The notes under the pieces were generated by a model. It did no database searches, had not been told where the DNA came from, and was given only the letters and a program-made list of their open reading frames with translations. This document shows positions 40,214 to 52,192 of a stretch of DNA of 64,000 nt, in pieces (positions within the stretch are counted from its first letter, which is position 1; every line of letters starts with the position of its first letter). This stretch comes from Psoroptes ovis (taxonomy: Eukaryota > Arthropoda > Arachnida > Sarcoptiformes > Psoroptidae), in assembly GCA_002943765.1 (NCBI GenBank), contig PQWQ01000035.1, forward strand, positions 1 through 64,000, given 5' to 3'. Position numbers and translations under genes: made by a program.

Positions 40214-40432
40214 CAATTTCATTTTTGACCAATTTCATTTTTGACCAATTTCATTTTGACCAATTTCATTTTTGACCAATTTCATTTTTGACCAATTTCA
40301 TTTTTGACCAATTTCATTTTGACCAATTTCATTTTTGACCAATTTCATTTTTGACCAATTTCATTTTGACCAATTTCATTTTTGACCAATTTCATTTTGA
40401 CCAATTTCATTTTTGACCAATTTCATTTTGAC
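40214..40432. repeat. Tandem array, 14 x 15/16 bp (CAATTTCATTTTTGAC)
   Basis: Fourteen head-to-tail copies differ only by four or five T residues: 5,5,4,5,5,5,4,5,5,4,5,4,5,4. It ends about 100 bases before the DPP4-like start codon, so it lies in the promoter or 5' UTR. Confidence 0.95.
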
Positions 40433-40532
40433 CGAATATATTTGTGTTGGCAAATTGCTATGCAGATATATTTCATTTAAAATTTGAAATATTTGAATGA
40501 ATTTGATTAATACAAAATAATTCTTATGAAAA

Positions 40533-43500
40533 ATGCAATCCACAAATTATTTGCTAGATCCAAATTCACTGGCTGAATCCATCACTTTGGATAATAATAA
40601 AAATAAACGAAAAAAAATTCTTGAACAACATTTTAGTGATCAAATTGATAATAATAATGTAAGATTATTATCAATCAATAAACAATTGATAGCCGCAGAT
40701 AACGAAGCATTCGAAACGATATTTTTATCAAAATTACAACCAAATCAAAATTATAATTATTATCATCGTCCATACCATCAATATCGACCATTATCACTTG
40801 TATATCATCATAGTTCATCAAGATATATTCAACAACAGCCGCAGCAGCAGCAGCGAAATCTCAACAATAATAATAATCGTATCGGATCGAAAATTTTTCC
40901 ACTAAAATTACTGCGTAATGCACTGATATACATGTCTTCGACAACAATACCGAAAAAACGTAAATTCATATCAATAATAACATTGTTAATATTGATATCG
41001 ATATTTTGTTTTATATTAAGTTCATTAGTCAATGTATTGATCTCATCATCATCATCAGCATCCATACCTTTGATTTCATCATCATCATCATCATTATATC
41101 CATATCTAGCCGAAGGTAATCACAAAATAAATGATTGTCAATTATAAAATTTAATTATATTTACGCATGCAAATATTTATGAAATTATTTCAATATATTA
41201 ATAGCTAATAATCAAAATAATGTTGCTTTGGATGAATTAGCCGGCAACAATAATAATGCTATTGATGTAAAATCATCTGAAATATCAAAATCATTATATT
41301 TAAAATCAATTGAATTGAATGAAATATTTCGTAATGAATTAGCTGCCGATTATTTTAATGGTACATGGATATCGAATACAGAAATTATTTATTATGATAT
41401 TGAATATAATCTTGTAATATTTGATATTGAAAAGTTATCGAGAAAACGTTTGATACATTTTGTTCAAGTGGTAAGTAATTTTTCATAAGTTTGCTGCTTA
41501 ATAATCTGTCATTTATAAATGATTAAATCATTTCATGACTTTAGTTGACTAAAAATTTACGTGGATTAAAATTATCGAATGATAAACGTTATTTACTATG
41601 GTCACAAACCGAACCAATCGAACTATTTCGTCATTCAAAATATTCAAAATTAAAAATTTATGACCTTAAAAATGATTCAATTAAACAGCTATTTGATGGT
41701 CAATTGTTTAGTGATGCTTATTTTCAATATGCTGAATGGGGACCGAAAAATACTCAATTAATATTTATTTATGATAATAATATTTATTATCGTCATTCAG
41801 TCGATTCTGAAGCAATACGTTTAACTGTAAACGGTGTCAGTGGCATCATTTATAATGGCCACAGTGATTGGTTGTATGAAGAAGAAATATTGAATGATGC
41901 TAAAGCATTTTGGTTTTCACCGAATGGTGAAAATTTAGCCTACCTTCAAATCAATGATACACTAATCGATGTTGTTGCCGTCAAGCGGTATGGTGATTAT
42001 CATAATGTAACAACAAATCAATATCCACATTTAGATATGATTCGTTATCCGAAACCGGGACGTCATATTCCGAGTGTTGTCGTTTATGTTGTAAATCTTC
42101 ATTCAATTGCTGAACACATTAGAACTGTACGTGTTGAACCACCTGCAAAAATGTTTAATTCAAACAGTGATTATTATGTTTCACGTGTTGTATGGTATGA
42201 TGATCAACATTTGTTGATTGTATGGACTAAACGTAATCAAAGATATTCATTATTGACCATTTGTGATGGTGATAACGAATGGAAATGTCAACAGGTTTGT
42301 TTTAATCAAATACAATGAAATCAATATAATTATCTGTATTTTTGAATCTTTTTTTAGCTTTATGATTTACATTCGATAACTGGCTGGGTAGATGGCCTAG
42401 AGAACGGCCTCTTAAGTGCGGCCAATGTTAATCAAGTCCTAATACGTGTACCAAAATTTGTGAATAAAAAACGTGGTGAATATTATCATATTGCTGCAAT
42501 CAATGTGAAGGTAAATCAATCATCGAATTAAATTGATTAATTTATGAAAAATTTTTCCAATCCCCTTTTAAGGACAAATCACTAAATTTTCTCACCGATG
42601 GAGATTTTGATGTAATCAAATTGATTCATTATTCGCCAGTCACCAATGAAATGTATGTTGGGAAATCAATTTGATTGATCTGTCAATGAAATTAATCTTT
42701 TTTTGATAATTGATTAATTAGATATTATGCATCGACATTGAGTAATCATCCTGAAGTTCAACATATAATGAAAACACCATTAAATTCAAAATCCGACACT
42801 GTTTGCTTGACATGTTATCTAGGCAATAGTTGCCGTTATAATGAAGCTTATTTCAATCGATTAGGCACTCATTATATACTTGAATGTAAAGGTTATGAAA
42901 TACCACGTGTAGAGCTGCGTAATGCACGATCAAATGAATTGATTGAAATATTGGAAAATAATCATAAATTATTCACATTTTTGCAAACAAAATTCATTCC
43001 AAGATATGAGAAAATATATGTAAAACTGCAGGATAATTATGATGCTATTGTTGAATTTATATTACCACATAATTTTAATGAAGAACAAAAATATCCAATG
43101 ATTATTGAACTGTATGGCGCACCTGGTACACAAATGATAAAAGATAAATATGAAATGAATCATTGGAGTTCATATTTAACCAGTAAACATCAATATATTT
43201 ATGCTAAAATTGATTGTCGTGGTACATCGAATCAAGGTCTACGTCATATGCATCAGCTATATCGTAATGTTGGCCGCTATGAAGTGGATGATTTAATTAA
43301 TGTCATTGGATTTTTGAAAAGCAATCTAACATACGTTGATCCCGATCGTATCGCTTTATGGGGTTGGAGTTATGGTGGTTATTATTCATTGATGGCAATG
43401 ATCAAACAATTTGATCATCAACTATTTTCATGTGCAATTGCTGTTGCACCTGTTTCGAATTGGATGCTTTACGGTATTTAAACATTTTCATTTCATTGAA

Positions 43501-43917
43501 ATTTAATATTTAAAAAATTTCATCTAATCAATTAGATTCAGCATATTCAGAAAAATATTTAGGCATACCCAATGATCGAGACTCGGCTTCATTGCAACCA
43601 TATCAAGATTCAAATCTATTGGATTATGTTGCCGGTTTACGGCGAAGAAAATTTCTATTGATTTATGGTACAGGTGATGGTAAGCTTATAATTTCAAAAA
43701 TTTGAAAAATTCAAATGTTTAATTTATCAATTTATGAATTACAGACAATGTACATGATCAACATACACTATTATTAATCAGGCAATTGAATCAATTGGAT
43801 ATTGATTATGATTTACAAATATATCCAGATGATAATCATTTTCTATCCAAATCAAATCAACATCTGTACACTCGGATGACTAAATATTTACAAGAGAAAT
43901 GTTTTGTCAATTTTTGA
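40533..43917 (+). CDS. DPP4-family membrane serine peptidase (S9B)
   Basis: Eight exons (40533-41115, 41205-41470, 41545-42294, 42358-42510, 42573-42652, 42722-43473, 43536-43679, 43745-43917) give 966 residues, frame-true at every junction. It should be a type II membrane enzyme that removes N-terminal dipeptides after Pro/Ala. A basic cytoplasmic part (PKKRK) precedes a transmembrane helix at about 145-170, then the beta-propeller and an alpha/beta-hydrolase domain. The catalytic set is complete: Ser827 in GWSYGGY, Asp910 in GTGDDNVH, His941 in YPDDNHFL, and the substrate-amino-clamping Glu pair in DWLYEEEIL (about 395-397). Presence of the Ser separates it from the inactive DPP6/DPP10 relatives. 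It is longer than human DPP4 (766) mostly through a 144-residue Asn/Gln-rich cytoplasmic N-terminus. The next gene follows 381 bases downstream on the same strand. Confidence 0.92.
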
Positions 43918-44043
43918 ACCCTTTATTTCATTTGTTTAATTTGTTATTTTTTCTATTTATTTTCATTCATTCATTTTTCAATTTCATTCATTGAGTGAAT
44001 CAGTATTTTGTTGTTGTTGACTTAATTTTACAGAAATATTTGA

Positions 44044-44049
44044 AATAAA
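44044..44049 (+). promoter_or_regulatory. Candidate poly(A) signal of the DPP4-like gene
   Basis: AATAAA 127 bases after the stop, before the GH16-like gene begins at 44299. Confidence 0.4.
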
Positions 44050-44298
44050 TTACATTTAATCACTTTCGATCATCGTATTTCATTATTATTTTTCTATATC
44101 CGTGTTTGATTTGATTTGATTCTAACAAATTTTTGCAGAATTTTTTCGATGAGATTCACCTTGATCGAAAGGAAATCTCATCGTACTTAAATCCTATTCC
44201 ATTGAATTGTTTATTATTTTGTCAATTTTTTAAATATTTTAACATTTTTGATGTATGCAAAGGCATTTTATCAATCGAAAAAATGCTCATCGACCACC

Positions 44299-45951
44299 AT
44301 GACAATGATTTTGAATCGAATAATCTATTTATTTTTGTTGTTTCTGTGGGCAACAACAACAAATAATGAACAAATCGACACAAAATCAAGTCCAATTTGT
44401 CAATGGATAAATGAATATTATGATAATGATGAAAATGTAACCAAACAACAACAATGGAATCTTGTATGGCATGATGAATTTGAATCTCGGCAAATGTTTG
44501 ATCAGAAATGGACAGTTGAAAATGAAAAACAATCCTGTACAGGTAATTGGCTACAACAAGAACATTGTAATACGAATCGTCCGGAAAATTTACAAGTTAT
44601 CGATGGACATTTACTGTTGATGGCAAAACATGAACCATACTATGATAATGAATTTACTGCAGCATCAATTACGACCAATGATTATTTCACATTCGGGCGT
44701 TATGAAATACGTGCATCAAATCCGATTGGTAATTATCTACGAACATCAGTATTTACTCGTAATCAAAAAGAACCGTATTGGCATGAAAATGGACAAATCG
44801 ATATATTTTCATATGTACAAGGTGAAAGCATAATACGTGGTGTACATTATGCTGATTCGACCAATTTTTATGAACCAATCGATCAGCCATTTTCATCATT
44901 AAATCTTACAATTGAATCTTTGAATGATTTTCATTTGTATGGCGTCGAATGGAATAATCAATCGATTCGTTTCTTTTTCGATGATTTCTATAGTTCAAAC
45001 ATTGAATTCTCTGATGAAAGTAAGTGTTCAATTAATTAAGTAAATTCAAGTTTCATTGATCAAATAATTGTAATGAATTAATTCATTTTCAGAAAAATAT
45101 TTGAAACCATTTCATCAAATACGGCTACAAATCGGTGTTGGAGGTATATTTTTTCCGGTTAAAAACCTTTCAGAGAAAATCAATTGGAAATGTCCTACAT
45201 TCATGATTGATTACATACGAATATATCAATACCCTGCTGCTGATAATAATAATGAAAATAGTTCTGAGATTATCGATTGTAATTTCAATCAATTTATTTG
45301 CAATGAGAATGATGAAATGAAACTATTGAAAAACACGTGTGAAAAAACACGACAATTTTCGAAAAAATTTCAAAACGACCAAGATTCATTGTTTGATTTG
45401 GCCAATTCGGATTCGACAGCATTTCGGCTGACAAATTTTCAGCTTGGTATGTGTTTATTTTTGTGAATAATTAATTAACTAATTAATCAACTTTCACTGA
45501 TCAAAAACAATTTATTTTTCCACCAGTCATTTTATTGATTAGCATATTGATCATAATGTTTGCACTTGTATCGATATATCTGATATTTCAAATGAAAAAA
45601 TTTGGTACAAAAGTTGTCGAACAACAGCAACAGCAAAATCAACAATATCAATCACCAATGTTGATTAGAAATTCGCTAATTAATTACAATACTACTAATG
45701 ATGATGATGGCAATGAATTATATGAAATACCTGTGTATGATTATGATGCATTAGAAACTGAATTGGAACGATCAATCATTAATAAACATCAAGATGATAA
45801 AGATAATAATTTGATATCTACGAAAAATGAATATTTAGAAATTGAACCAAGTCAACTGACATTACAACAAACAAATGATATTGATTTTAATTTGAATTCA
45901 AATTCAAATCTCCCGGCAGAATATGAAACTATTGTTGTACAAAATCAATGA
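44299..45951 (+). CDS. Transmembrane GH16/beta-glucan-binding-like protein, catalytically dead
   Basis: Exons 44299-45019, 45093-45446 and 45527-45951 give 499 residues. A signal peptide (ILNRIIYLFLLFLWATTT) leads to a GH16 beta-sandwich: WNLVWHDEFES near the start, FGRYEIRASNPIG, and the C-terminal FMIDYIRIYQYP strand. The family's active-site motif E-x-D-x-x-E reads Q-I-D-I-F-S here (NGQIDIFSYV), so both catalytic glutamates are gone while the middle Asp stays. Insect beta-1,3-glucan recognition proteins of the same fold also lost these residues, so binding rather than hydrolysis is inferred. Exon 3 is unusual: it encodes one transmembrane helix (about 359-380, VILLISILIIMFALVSIYLI) and a 119-residue cytoplasmic tail. 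The tail has tyrosine motifs YDAL (Y431), YLEI (Y461) and YETI (Y491), exactly 30 residues apart, plus YEIP (Y424). The start at 44299 is chosen because it puts the hydrophobic core just after the Met. Receptor function is inference. Confidence 0.82.
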
Positions 45952-45989
45952 TAATAGATAGCGCTAGCTTTTGAAAATTTGAAAAATAT

Positions 45990-46950
45990 TTTTTTTTTTT
46001 TTTTTGACAAATACACTAAATCAGTAATTTTTGAAATTTTTCGAAAAATCTAAGACTATAGTACGTGGAAATTTTCAAAAAAATCGAAAAAATCTAAGGC
46101 TATAGTACGTGGAAATTTTTGAAAAAATCAAAAAAATCTAAGGCTATCCATCGTCAAAATTTTTGAATTTTTCAAAAAAATCTAAGGCTATCTATCGACA
46201 AAATTTTTGAATTTTTCGAAAAAATCTAAGGCTATCCATCGTCAAAATTTTTGAAAAAATCGAAAAAATCTAAGGCTATAGTACGTGGAAATTTTTGAAA
46301 AAATCAAAAAAATCTAAGGCTATCCATCGTCAAAATTTTTGAATTTTTCAAAAAAATCTAAGGCTATCTATCGACAAAATTTTTGAATTTTTCGAAAAAA
46401 TCTAAGGCTATCCATCGTCAAAATTTTTGAAAAAATCGAAAAAATCTAAGGCTATAGTACGTGGAAATTTTTGAAAAAATCAAAAAAATCTAAGGCTATC
46501 CATCGTCAAAATTTTTGAATTTTTCAAAAAAATCTAAGGCTATCTATCGACAAAATTTTTGAATTTTTCCACAAAATCTAAGGCTATCTATCGACAAAAT
46601 TTTTGAAAAAATCGAAAAAATCTAAGGCTATCCATCGTCAAAATTTTTGAATTTTTCGAAAAAATCTAAGGCTATCTATCGTCAAAATTTTTGAAAAAAT
46701 CGAAAAAATCTAAGGCTATAGTACGTGGAAATTTTTCAATTTTTCGAAAAAATCTAAGGCTATCCATCGTCAAAATTTTTGAAAAAATCGAAAAAATCTA
46801 AGGCTATCTATCGACAAAATTTTTGAATTTTTCGAAAAAATATAAGGCTATAGTACGTGGAAATTTTTGAATTTTTCGAAAAAATCTAAGGCTATCCATC
46901 GTCAAAATTTTTGAAAAAAATCGAAAAAATATAAGGCTATATACATCCTA
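45990..46950. repeat. Minisatellite of 44-bp units, 176-bp higher-order repeat
   Basis: About twenty units share the core AATCTAAGGCTAT. Each is followed by one of three variants: AGTACGTGGAAATTTT, CCATCGTCAAAATTTT or CTATCGACAAAATTTT. The AGTACGTGG variant recurs at about 46105, 46281 and 46457, a period of exactly 176 bases, so four units form a higher-order block; from about 46560 the order breaks down. It starts 40 bases after the stop of the GH16-like gene. Confidence 0.92.
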
Positions 46951-47412
46951 AAATCCTAAAAAATATACATCCTAAAAATTTTCTCCGTTGATTTTCTACG
47001 GCATTTTTCCTTTGAATCTAAGGACTTTGGAAATTTTTAAACTGCACTAAATTCAACTAAAATAAATTTGATTGGTGAATTGAACCAATATCAAAGATAT
47101 GATTAAAAATTTACACGATTTAAATCAAACGAAAAAATCATTGAAATTTGATTTGTCATTGTTGAGCATAGTTTTTTTTAATAAAATCAAAATAATCAAA
47201 TGATATTCATTGATTATTATTTCATTTTTAAAAATTCAAATACATTTTGATACATTTATCTTTATTCCAATTATCAAATTTCCAATGAATATATCCACAT
47301 TCATTTTCAATCATTGATAATTTCAATCCATACAAATATAAACCCAATTTTTCCAAATGGCAAAAGCTTCGATGCACATTCGATTATCATGGACCTTCTC
47401 CATATCTCTATG

Positions 47413-47650
47413 GTGAGCATTATGCACTACTGTAAAAATTGAAATTTCTATATAATTTAATATAAATATATACATGAAACGTGAACCCAAAAAATGTAAA
47501 TATTTATAATAATTTTTGCCTGAGTCATTTCGATTAATTTGAATTTCGTTATTTCATATATTCGACTGTATTGATTTGTTGTCTTTGATTTGATTTACTG
47601 AGTTCAATCACTGTGATTAGTACATTTTAATCAAATACATTCATTTCTAG
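47413..47650 (+). other. Possible 5' UTR intron of the epimerase gene
   Basis: A strong donor (TATG|GTGAGC) and an acceptor (TTTCTAG|AAATTTG) flank this stretch just upstream of the epimerase start. Joining them gives no in-frame extension, so it would be an untranslated exon. RNA evidence would be needed. Confidence 0.3.
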
Positions 47651-47682
47651 AAATTTGCCCGGAAAAGAAGATTAATGAATGA

Positions 47683-48846
47683 ATGATTATAATGGTAAAT
47701 GCTGGTACAATTCTGGTCACCGGTGGTTCCGGTTATGTTGGTTCACATTGTATTGTTGAATTATTGAATAACGATTTCAATGTAATTGTCATTGATAATC
47801 TTGTTAATTCTGTTTGTTTGCACAATGATGAATCAAAATTGCCTGAAAGTTTAATTCGGGTACAGAAAATAACAAACAGATCTATTGATAAATTTTACAA
47901 TGGTTCAATTGAAGATTATGACCTGTTGGAAAGGATATTCACTGAAAACGAATCCATCGATGTTGTAATGCATTTTGCAGCATTGAAAGCTGTCGGTGAA
48001 TCATGTCGCCAGCCATTACGTTATTATCGAAATAATGTTTGTGGTGCCATAACATTATTGTCAGTAATGGAAAAATTTCAGGTGAAAAAATTCATATTTT
48101 CATCGTCAGCCACTGTTTATGGCCAGCCACAATATTTACCGATTGATGAATCGCATCCGATCGGTACGAATTGTACCAATCCATATGGCCGTAGTAAATG
48201 TATGGTCGAACAGATACTTGATGATGTTTGCAAAGCCGACGAACAATGGTCCGTTATATCGTTACGTTATTTCAATCCGATCGGTGCCCATCAGTCTGGT
48301 TTGATCGGAGAAGATCCGAATGATGAACCAAATAATTTGATGCCATACATTAGTCAAGTTGCCATTAAATTGCGATCACATTTGAATATTTTTGGTAATG
48401 ATTATCCAACGGTAGATGGTACTGGTGTTCGCGATTATATTCACATTGACGACTTATCAAATGGTCATTTAATAGCATTAAAACAAATGTTCACAGCACC
48501 GGAAAATTGGTGCGGCTATAATCCAATCAATCTCGGTACTGGCTTAGGAACATCCGTTTTACAGGCAAGTAATTAATCCAATCCGTAATATTTTATTTTT
48601 CCAATTGAAAATCAATTTTAACAGCTGGTCGAATCTTTCGAGAAATCCAATGGCATTCGAATACCATATAAATTTGTCGAACGAAGAACTGGAGATCTGG
48701 CCACCATATATGCTGATGTTAAATTAGCCAATGAACGATTGAAATGGAAAGCAACCAAAACAATCGATGAAATGTGTTCGTCCACATGGAATTGGCAAAC
48801 TAAAAATCCTAATGGTTATCGTACAGTTAGAGACTGTAAGGATTGA
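47683..48846 (+). CDS. Gale: UDP-galactose (UDP-glucose) 4-epimerase
   Basis: Two exons, 47683-48564 and 48625-48846, encode 367 residues. The enzyme interconverts UDP-galactose and UDP-glucose in the Leloir pathway, using bound NAD. Visible: the Rossmann loop TGGSGYVGSH (residues 13-22), the active-site FSSSATVYG and the Tyr-x-x-x-Lys pair Y168/K172 in NPYGRSK, then SLRYFNPIGAH and the GVRDYIHIDDL block. Exon 2 supplies the C-terminus (IPYKFVERRTGD, TWNWQTKNP), which aligns with the human end. The intron is GC-AG: the donor reads CAG|GCAAGT, and only this border keeps the frame. The gene converges with the Spot14-like gene, 232 bases apart stop to stop. Confidence 0.94.
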
Positions 48847-49078
48847 ATATAAATTATAATATAATATGTGTATAAACAAGGGACTTATCTGTAATATTTC
48901 AAAGGACTTAATCCTGTTTGAAAATAATAAAAACAAATGAAATTTATTGATTTTTTTTTATGATCATAAACATCAATTGTTGTTAATTGTAAAAAATATT
49001 TTGTTTGAAAACTAAATTTCAAAAATTAAAAATAATTTGTTTAGCTGATTTTATGAGTTTTATGAGTCTGATCACTGT

Positions 49079-50938
49079 TTAATTACTGGTATAATAATGA
49101 CGTTGATTCATCGTTGATGAATCGGCCGGCTGTCCATCGATCAATGATGATCCATTATCATTCATTGTATTAGTTCCAACTTGTCCACCATTAATTTTAC
49201 GATTACTACCATTCAAAGTGGTTGTTGTTGATGTTGTTGAATGATTATTACTAAAACGATCTTCACCAGATTGTATATCTTCTAAATAGATATGGGTTAT
49301 AGTTTCGGCACCATCACTCATCATATTTAGTAGACTTTTGAGACAAATCAAATGATATTCTAATTTTTCTTTAATTTTTATCAATGAACAATCAGTAATG
49401 ATTGATTGTTCATTATCATCATCATCAACACGATGTTGTTGTTGTGATTGATTATTCGTATTACTGAAAGTATCATTATTATTATTAATCATTAAATAAT
49501 CAGGACTATTACAACGATATCGATTATTATTATTATTATTGATATTATTAATTTGATTTTGATTCATTTGTATTGTTGTCGATGCTAATTGACGTATGAA
49601 CAGCGGTTTTCGAGAGCCATTTATTTTCATTAATTTATTATTATTATTATTAACATTGTTCAATAGAGTATTATTTGAAGCTATTGATTGTTCATCTTTA
49701 ATCATTGAATCATCACATAAAATTGTATCAATCAATAATGATGATTTACAATTATTTTCATCTACTAAATTACCAATTGTTAATCGTCTACGTGGATTAT
49801 TATTACTATCATATAATAGACTATGATTATGATGATGATGATGATGATGGTGTTTGTTGTGATGATCATTCATAAATGCACCACCACCACCACCACCGCC
49901 ACCACCACTGATTGTCGAATTAGATCGAAGAGATGACGAGTAATTACGGCCCCTGCGTATATAACATAAGATAAAATCATTTATAATTAAAAATAATCAT
50001 AAATCAAAAATCAATCACATGACTTACTTGAATGATGATGACAGAATAGTATCGGTTGATAATATTTTATCAATTATTTCCAACAATTTAAATTGTTCAT
50101 ACAAATTTTGTTGTTGCTGTGGTGGCGCTGGTTGTTGAACATCAATACCATTAATCATAGATAATGTTGATTGTTTTTTGAGAATCATATTATTGTTTTG
50201 ACTATGTTGTTGTTGATTTATAGCATTGGAATGTGATGTGACATCATTTTTATTATCCGAATCAACCGAACTGTCAACATTATCACAATTATTTTCAGGC
50301 GATTCTGAATTGTCATGATTATCAATTTTCACTTGACCCGATGATAATGATGATGATGATTCGCCATCTGCTTCGGCACCATTATTCATTATTGATAAAT
50401 CATTTAAACGTGTCGGTATCAATACAGTTTCTTTCATATTTTTTACACAATTTTTAAAACGATTAATTGCCATTATTAATGATGCAGGTGATGATGATGA
50501 TGATGCGGATGATGAATTCGTTGAAGACATAACTATTGATAATGATGGCGCTGCTGCTGATGCTGATGCTGTATTCACTGATGATGATGACGATGATGAC
50601 AATGATATTGATTTGGATAATATTGATCGATTCTTATGATTTATCATTGTTTGCTGCTGTTGTTGTTGTTGTGGCTGTCGATTATTTTGATTAATGACAT
50701 TTGTTGTTGTTAATCCATTCATCGGCGAACAATTTTGTTCATCGACCATCGAATGATGATTACCATTCATTGTTGTTGATAAAAGCGTTGAAGGTACCAT
50801 TGTGGTTCGTTTCGGTTTTGATGATGATGATGATGATAATGTTCGATGTTCATGAATTTTGATCATTGTTTTAGGCTGCGATTGCTGCTGCTGTTGTTGC
50901 TGTTGCTCCTCAATAATAGGTCCACAATGAATAGGCAT
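49079..50938 (-). CDS. Spot14/MIG12 (MID1IP1-THRSP) family protein, expanded
   Basis: Two minus-strand exons, 50938-50028 and 49952-49079, give 594 residues. Three islands match the vertebrate Spot14/MIG12 family in order: AINRFKNCVKNMKETVLIPT (residues about 154-173), LYEQFKLLEIIDKIL, and a C-terminal helix with LEYHLICLKSLLNMM. In vertebrates these proteins bind acetyl-CoA carboxylase and drive its polymerisation, raising fatty acid synthesis; they are also linked to MID1 and microtubules. Vertebrate members are 146-183 residues; here Gln, Ser, Asn, Gly and His runs between the islands more than triple the length. The junction (TTCAA|GTAAGT to CGCAG|GGGCC) reads through a polyglycine stretch, in frame. 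The stop is followed by the convergent epimerase gene. Confidence 0.75.
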
Positions 50939-52111
50939 ATTTTAGTGTTCGAATATTTTTTTTATTTTTGAAAATTTTAAAAATCGAACAATCTATTTGA
51001 GATAGAGTATTGAAATACATGGAAAATTAATTTTAATCAATATTTGAATAAATATTTGACAAACATTGAAAATCAATTCGATACAAACAATCACCACTGT
51101 GTGTGTATTTATGGAAAATAATCGATCGACGATGATAATAATAACAATTGATACAAAGTGATATTCAAAAAAATGCAAGCAGCCGGGTAGTTTTAAAGCT
51201 TAAAGTTTTCATGCATCAAATATATATTTGAAAATCTTTAAATTCGAATATTTTTTTTTCTTGATTCGAAGCTTTGAATTGTTTTTTCGTTTTTGAAAAA
51301 AAATTAAGAGATTTTAAGAGGTTTGAACCTTAGCTCTTTGTGACTAATGGTGTCACATCACATACAAACAACACAGTCGAACACATACATACAACATGCT
51401 TGCTTGTTTATTAATAAAAATCAATGTACATATATCAATAATTGATATCAAACAGCTATCAATGATCAAGCAGCATTAAATGGCCAAATATTGACCACCC
51501 TTGATCATTGATTCAGATCGTCGTCGTTGTAAAATATTCATTGAAATATAAATTGATTTAAGAATTTGATAGAGGGGTCCGTAAACGATTATCAATCAAA
51601 AATTTGATCAAACTTATAGACTTACCATTCAAGTCAAATTTTTCAAAAATCAAAAATCTCAGTTGAAAACAAATGAATTAAATCAAAACACAGAGACAAC
51701 AAATAAATGAAATGAAATGATTGTTAATCAATTGTAAATCAATTGTTATCTTGTATATATTTGTTTTTTGGGCAAATAATACACATATTCATATTTGTGA
51801 ACTCTAATTCAAAAGCAAGCAAATAACACTCGACAAATAAACACACACACAGCGTTTGACTCTTAATTTGCATTTTTTCAAAATATGATTTTTCTTATTT
51901 TTCAAAAAATCACAAACACAGAAAAAAAATTGTTGTTCCAAAAATTGACCTAATTGAACTTGTGTAAAATAATAATTCCATTTCAATTCAATTCATTTTT
52001 CTTTTACGAAAATAATCATAATAATAATAATAATAAGTTTATCGATTATTCATTTACTTATTTATTTATGATTTTCTCTTCCTTTTCTTCATTCAAAGAA
52101 AATAAGAAATA

Positions 52112-52192
52112 TTAGATTGTCCGGAAAGTTTTGGCCGATTTTCATGAGCAACTCTATTGATTAAGCGGAATGAACTTTTCGGACAGCCTAAT
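52112..52192. mobile_element. Family-1 MITE, asymmetric type
   Basis: TTAGATTGTCCGGAAAGTTT to CTTTTCGGACAGCCTAA, with TA at both edges. Confidence 0.9.

Noticed and set aside
40214..40432. CRISPR-like array
   Set aside because: Repeats are 15-16 bp and directly abutting; there are no spacers.
45990..46950. CRISPR-like array
   Set aside because: Units are contiguous minisatellite repeats without unique spacers, in a eukaryotic genome.
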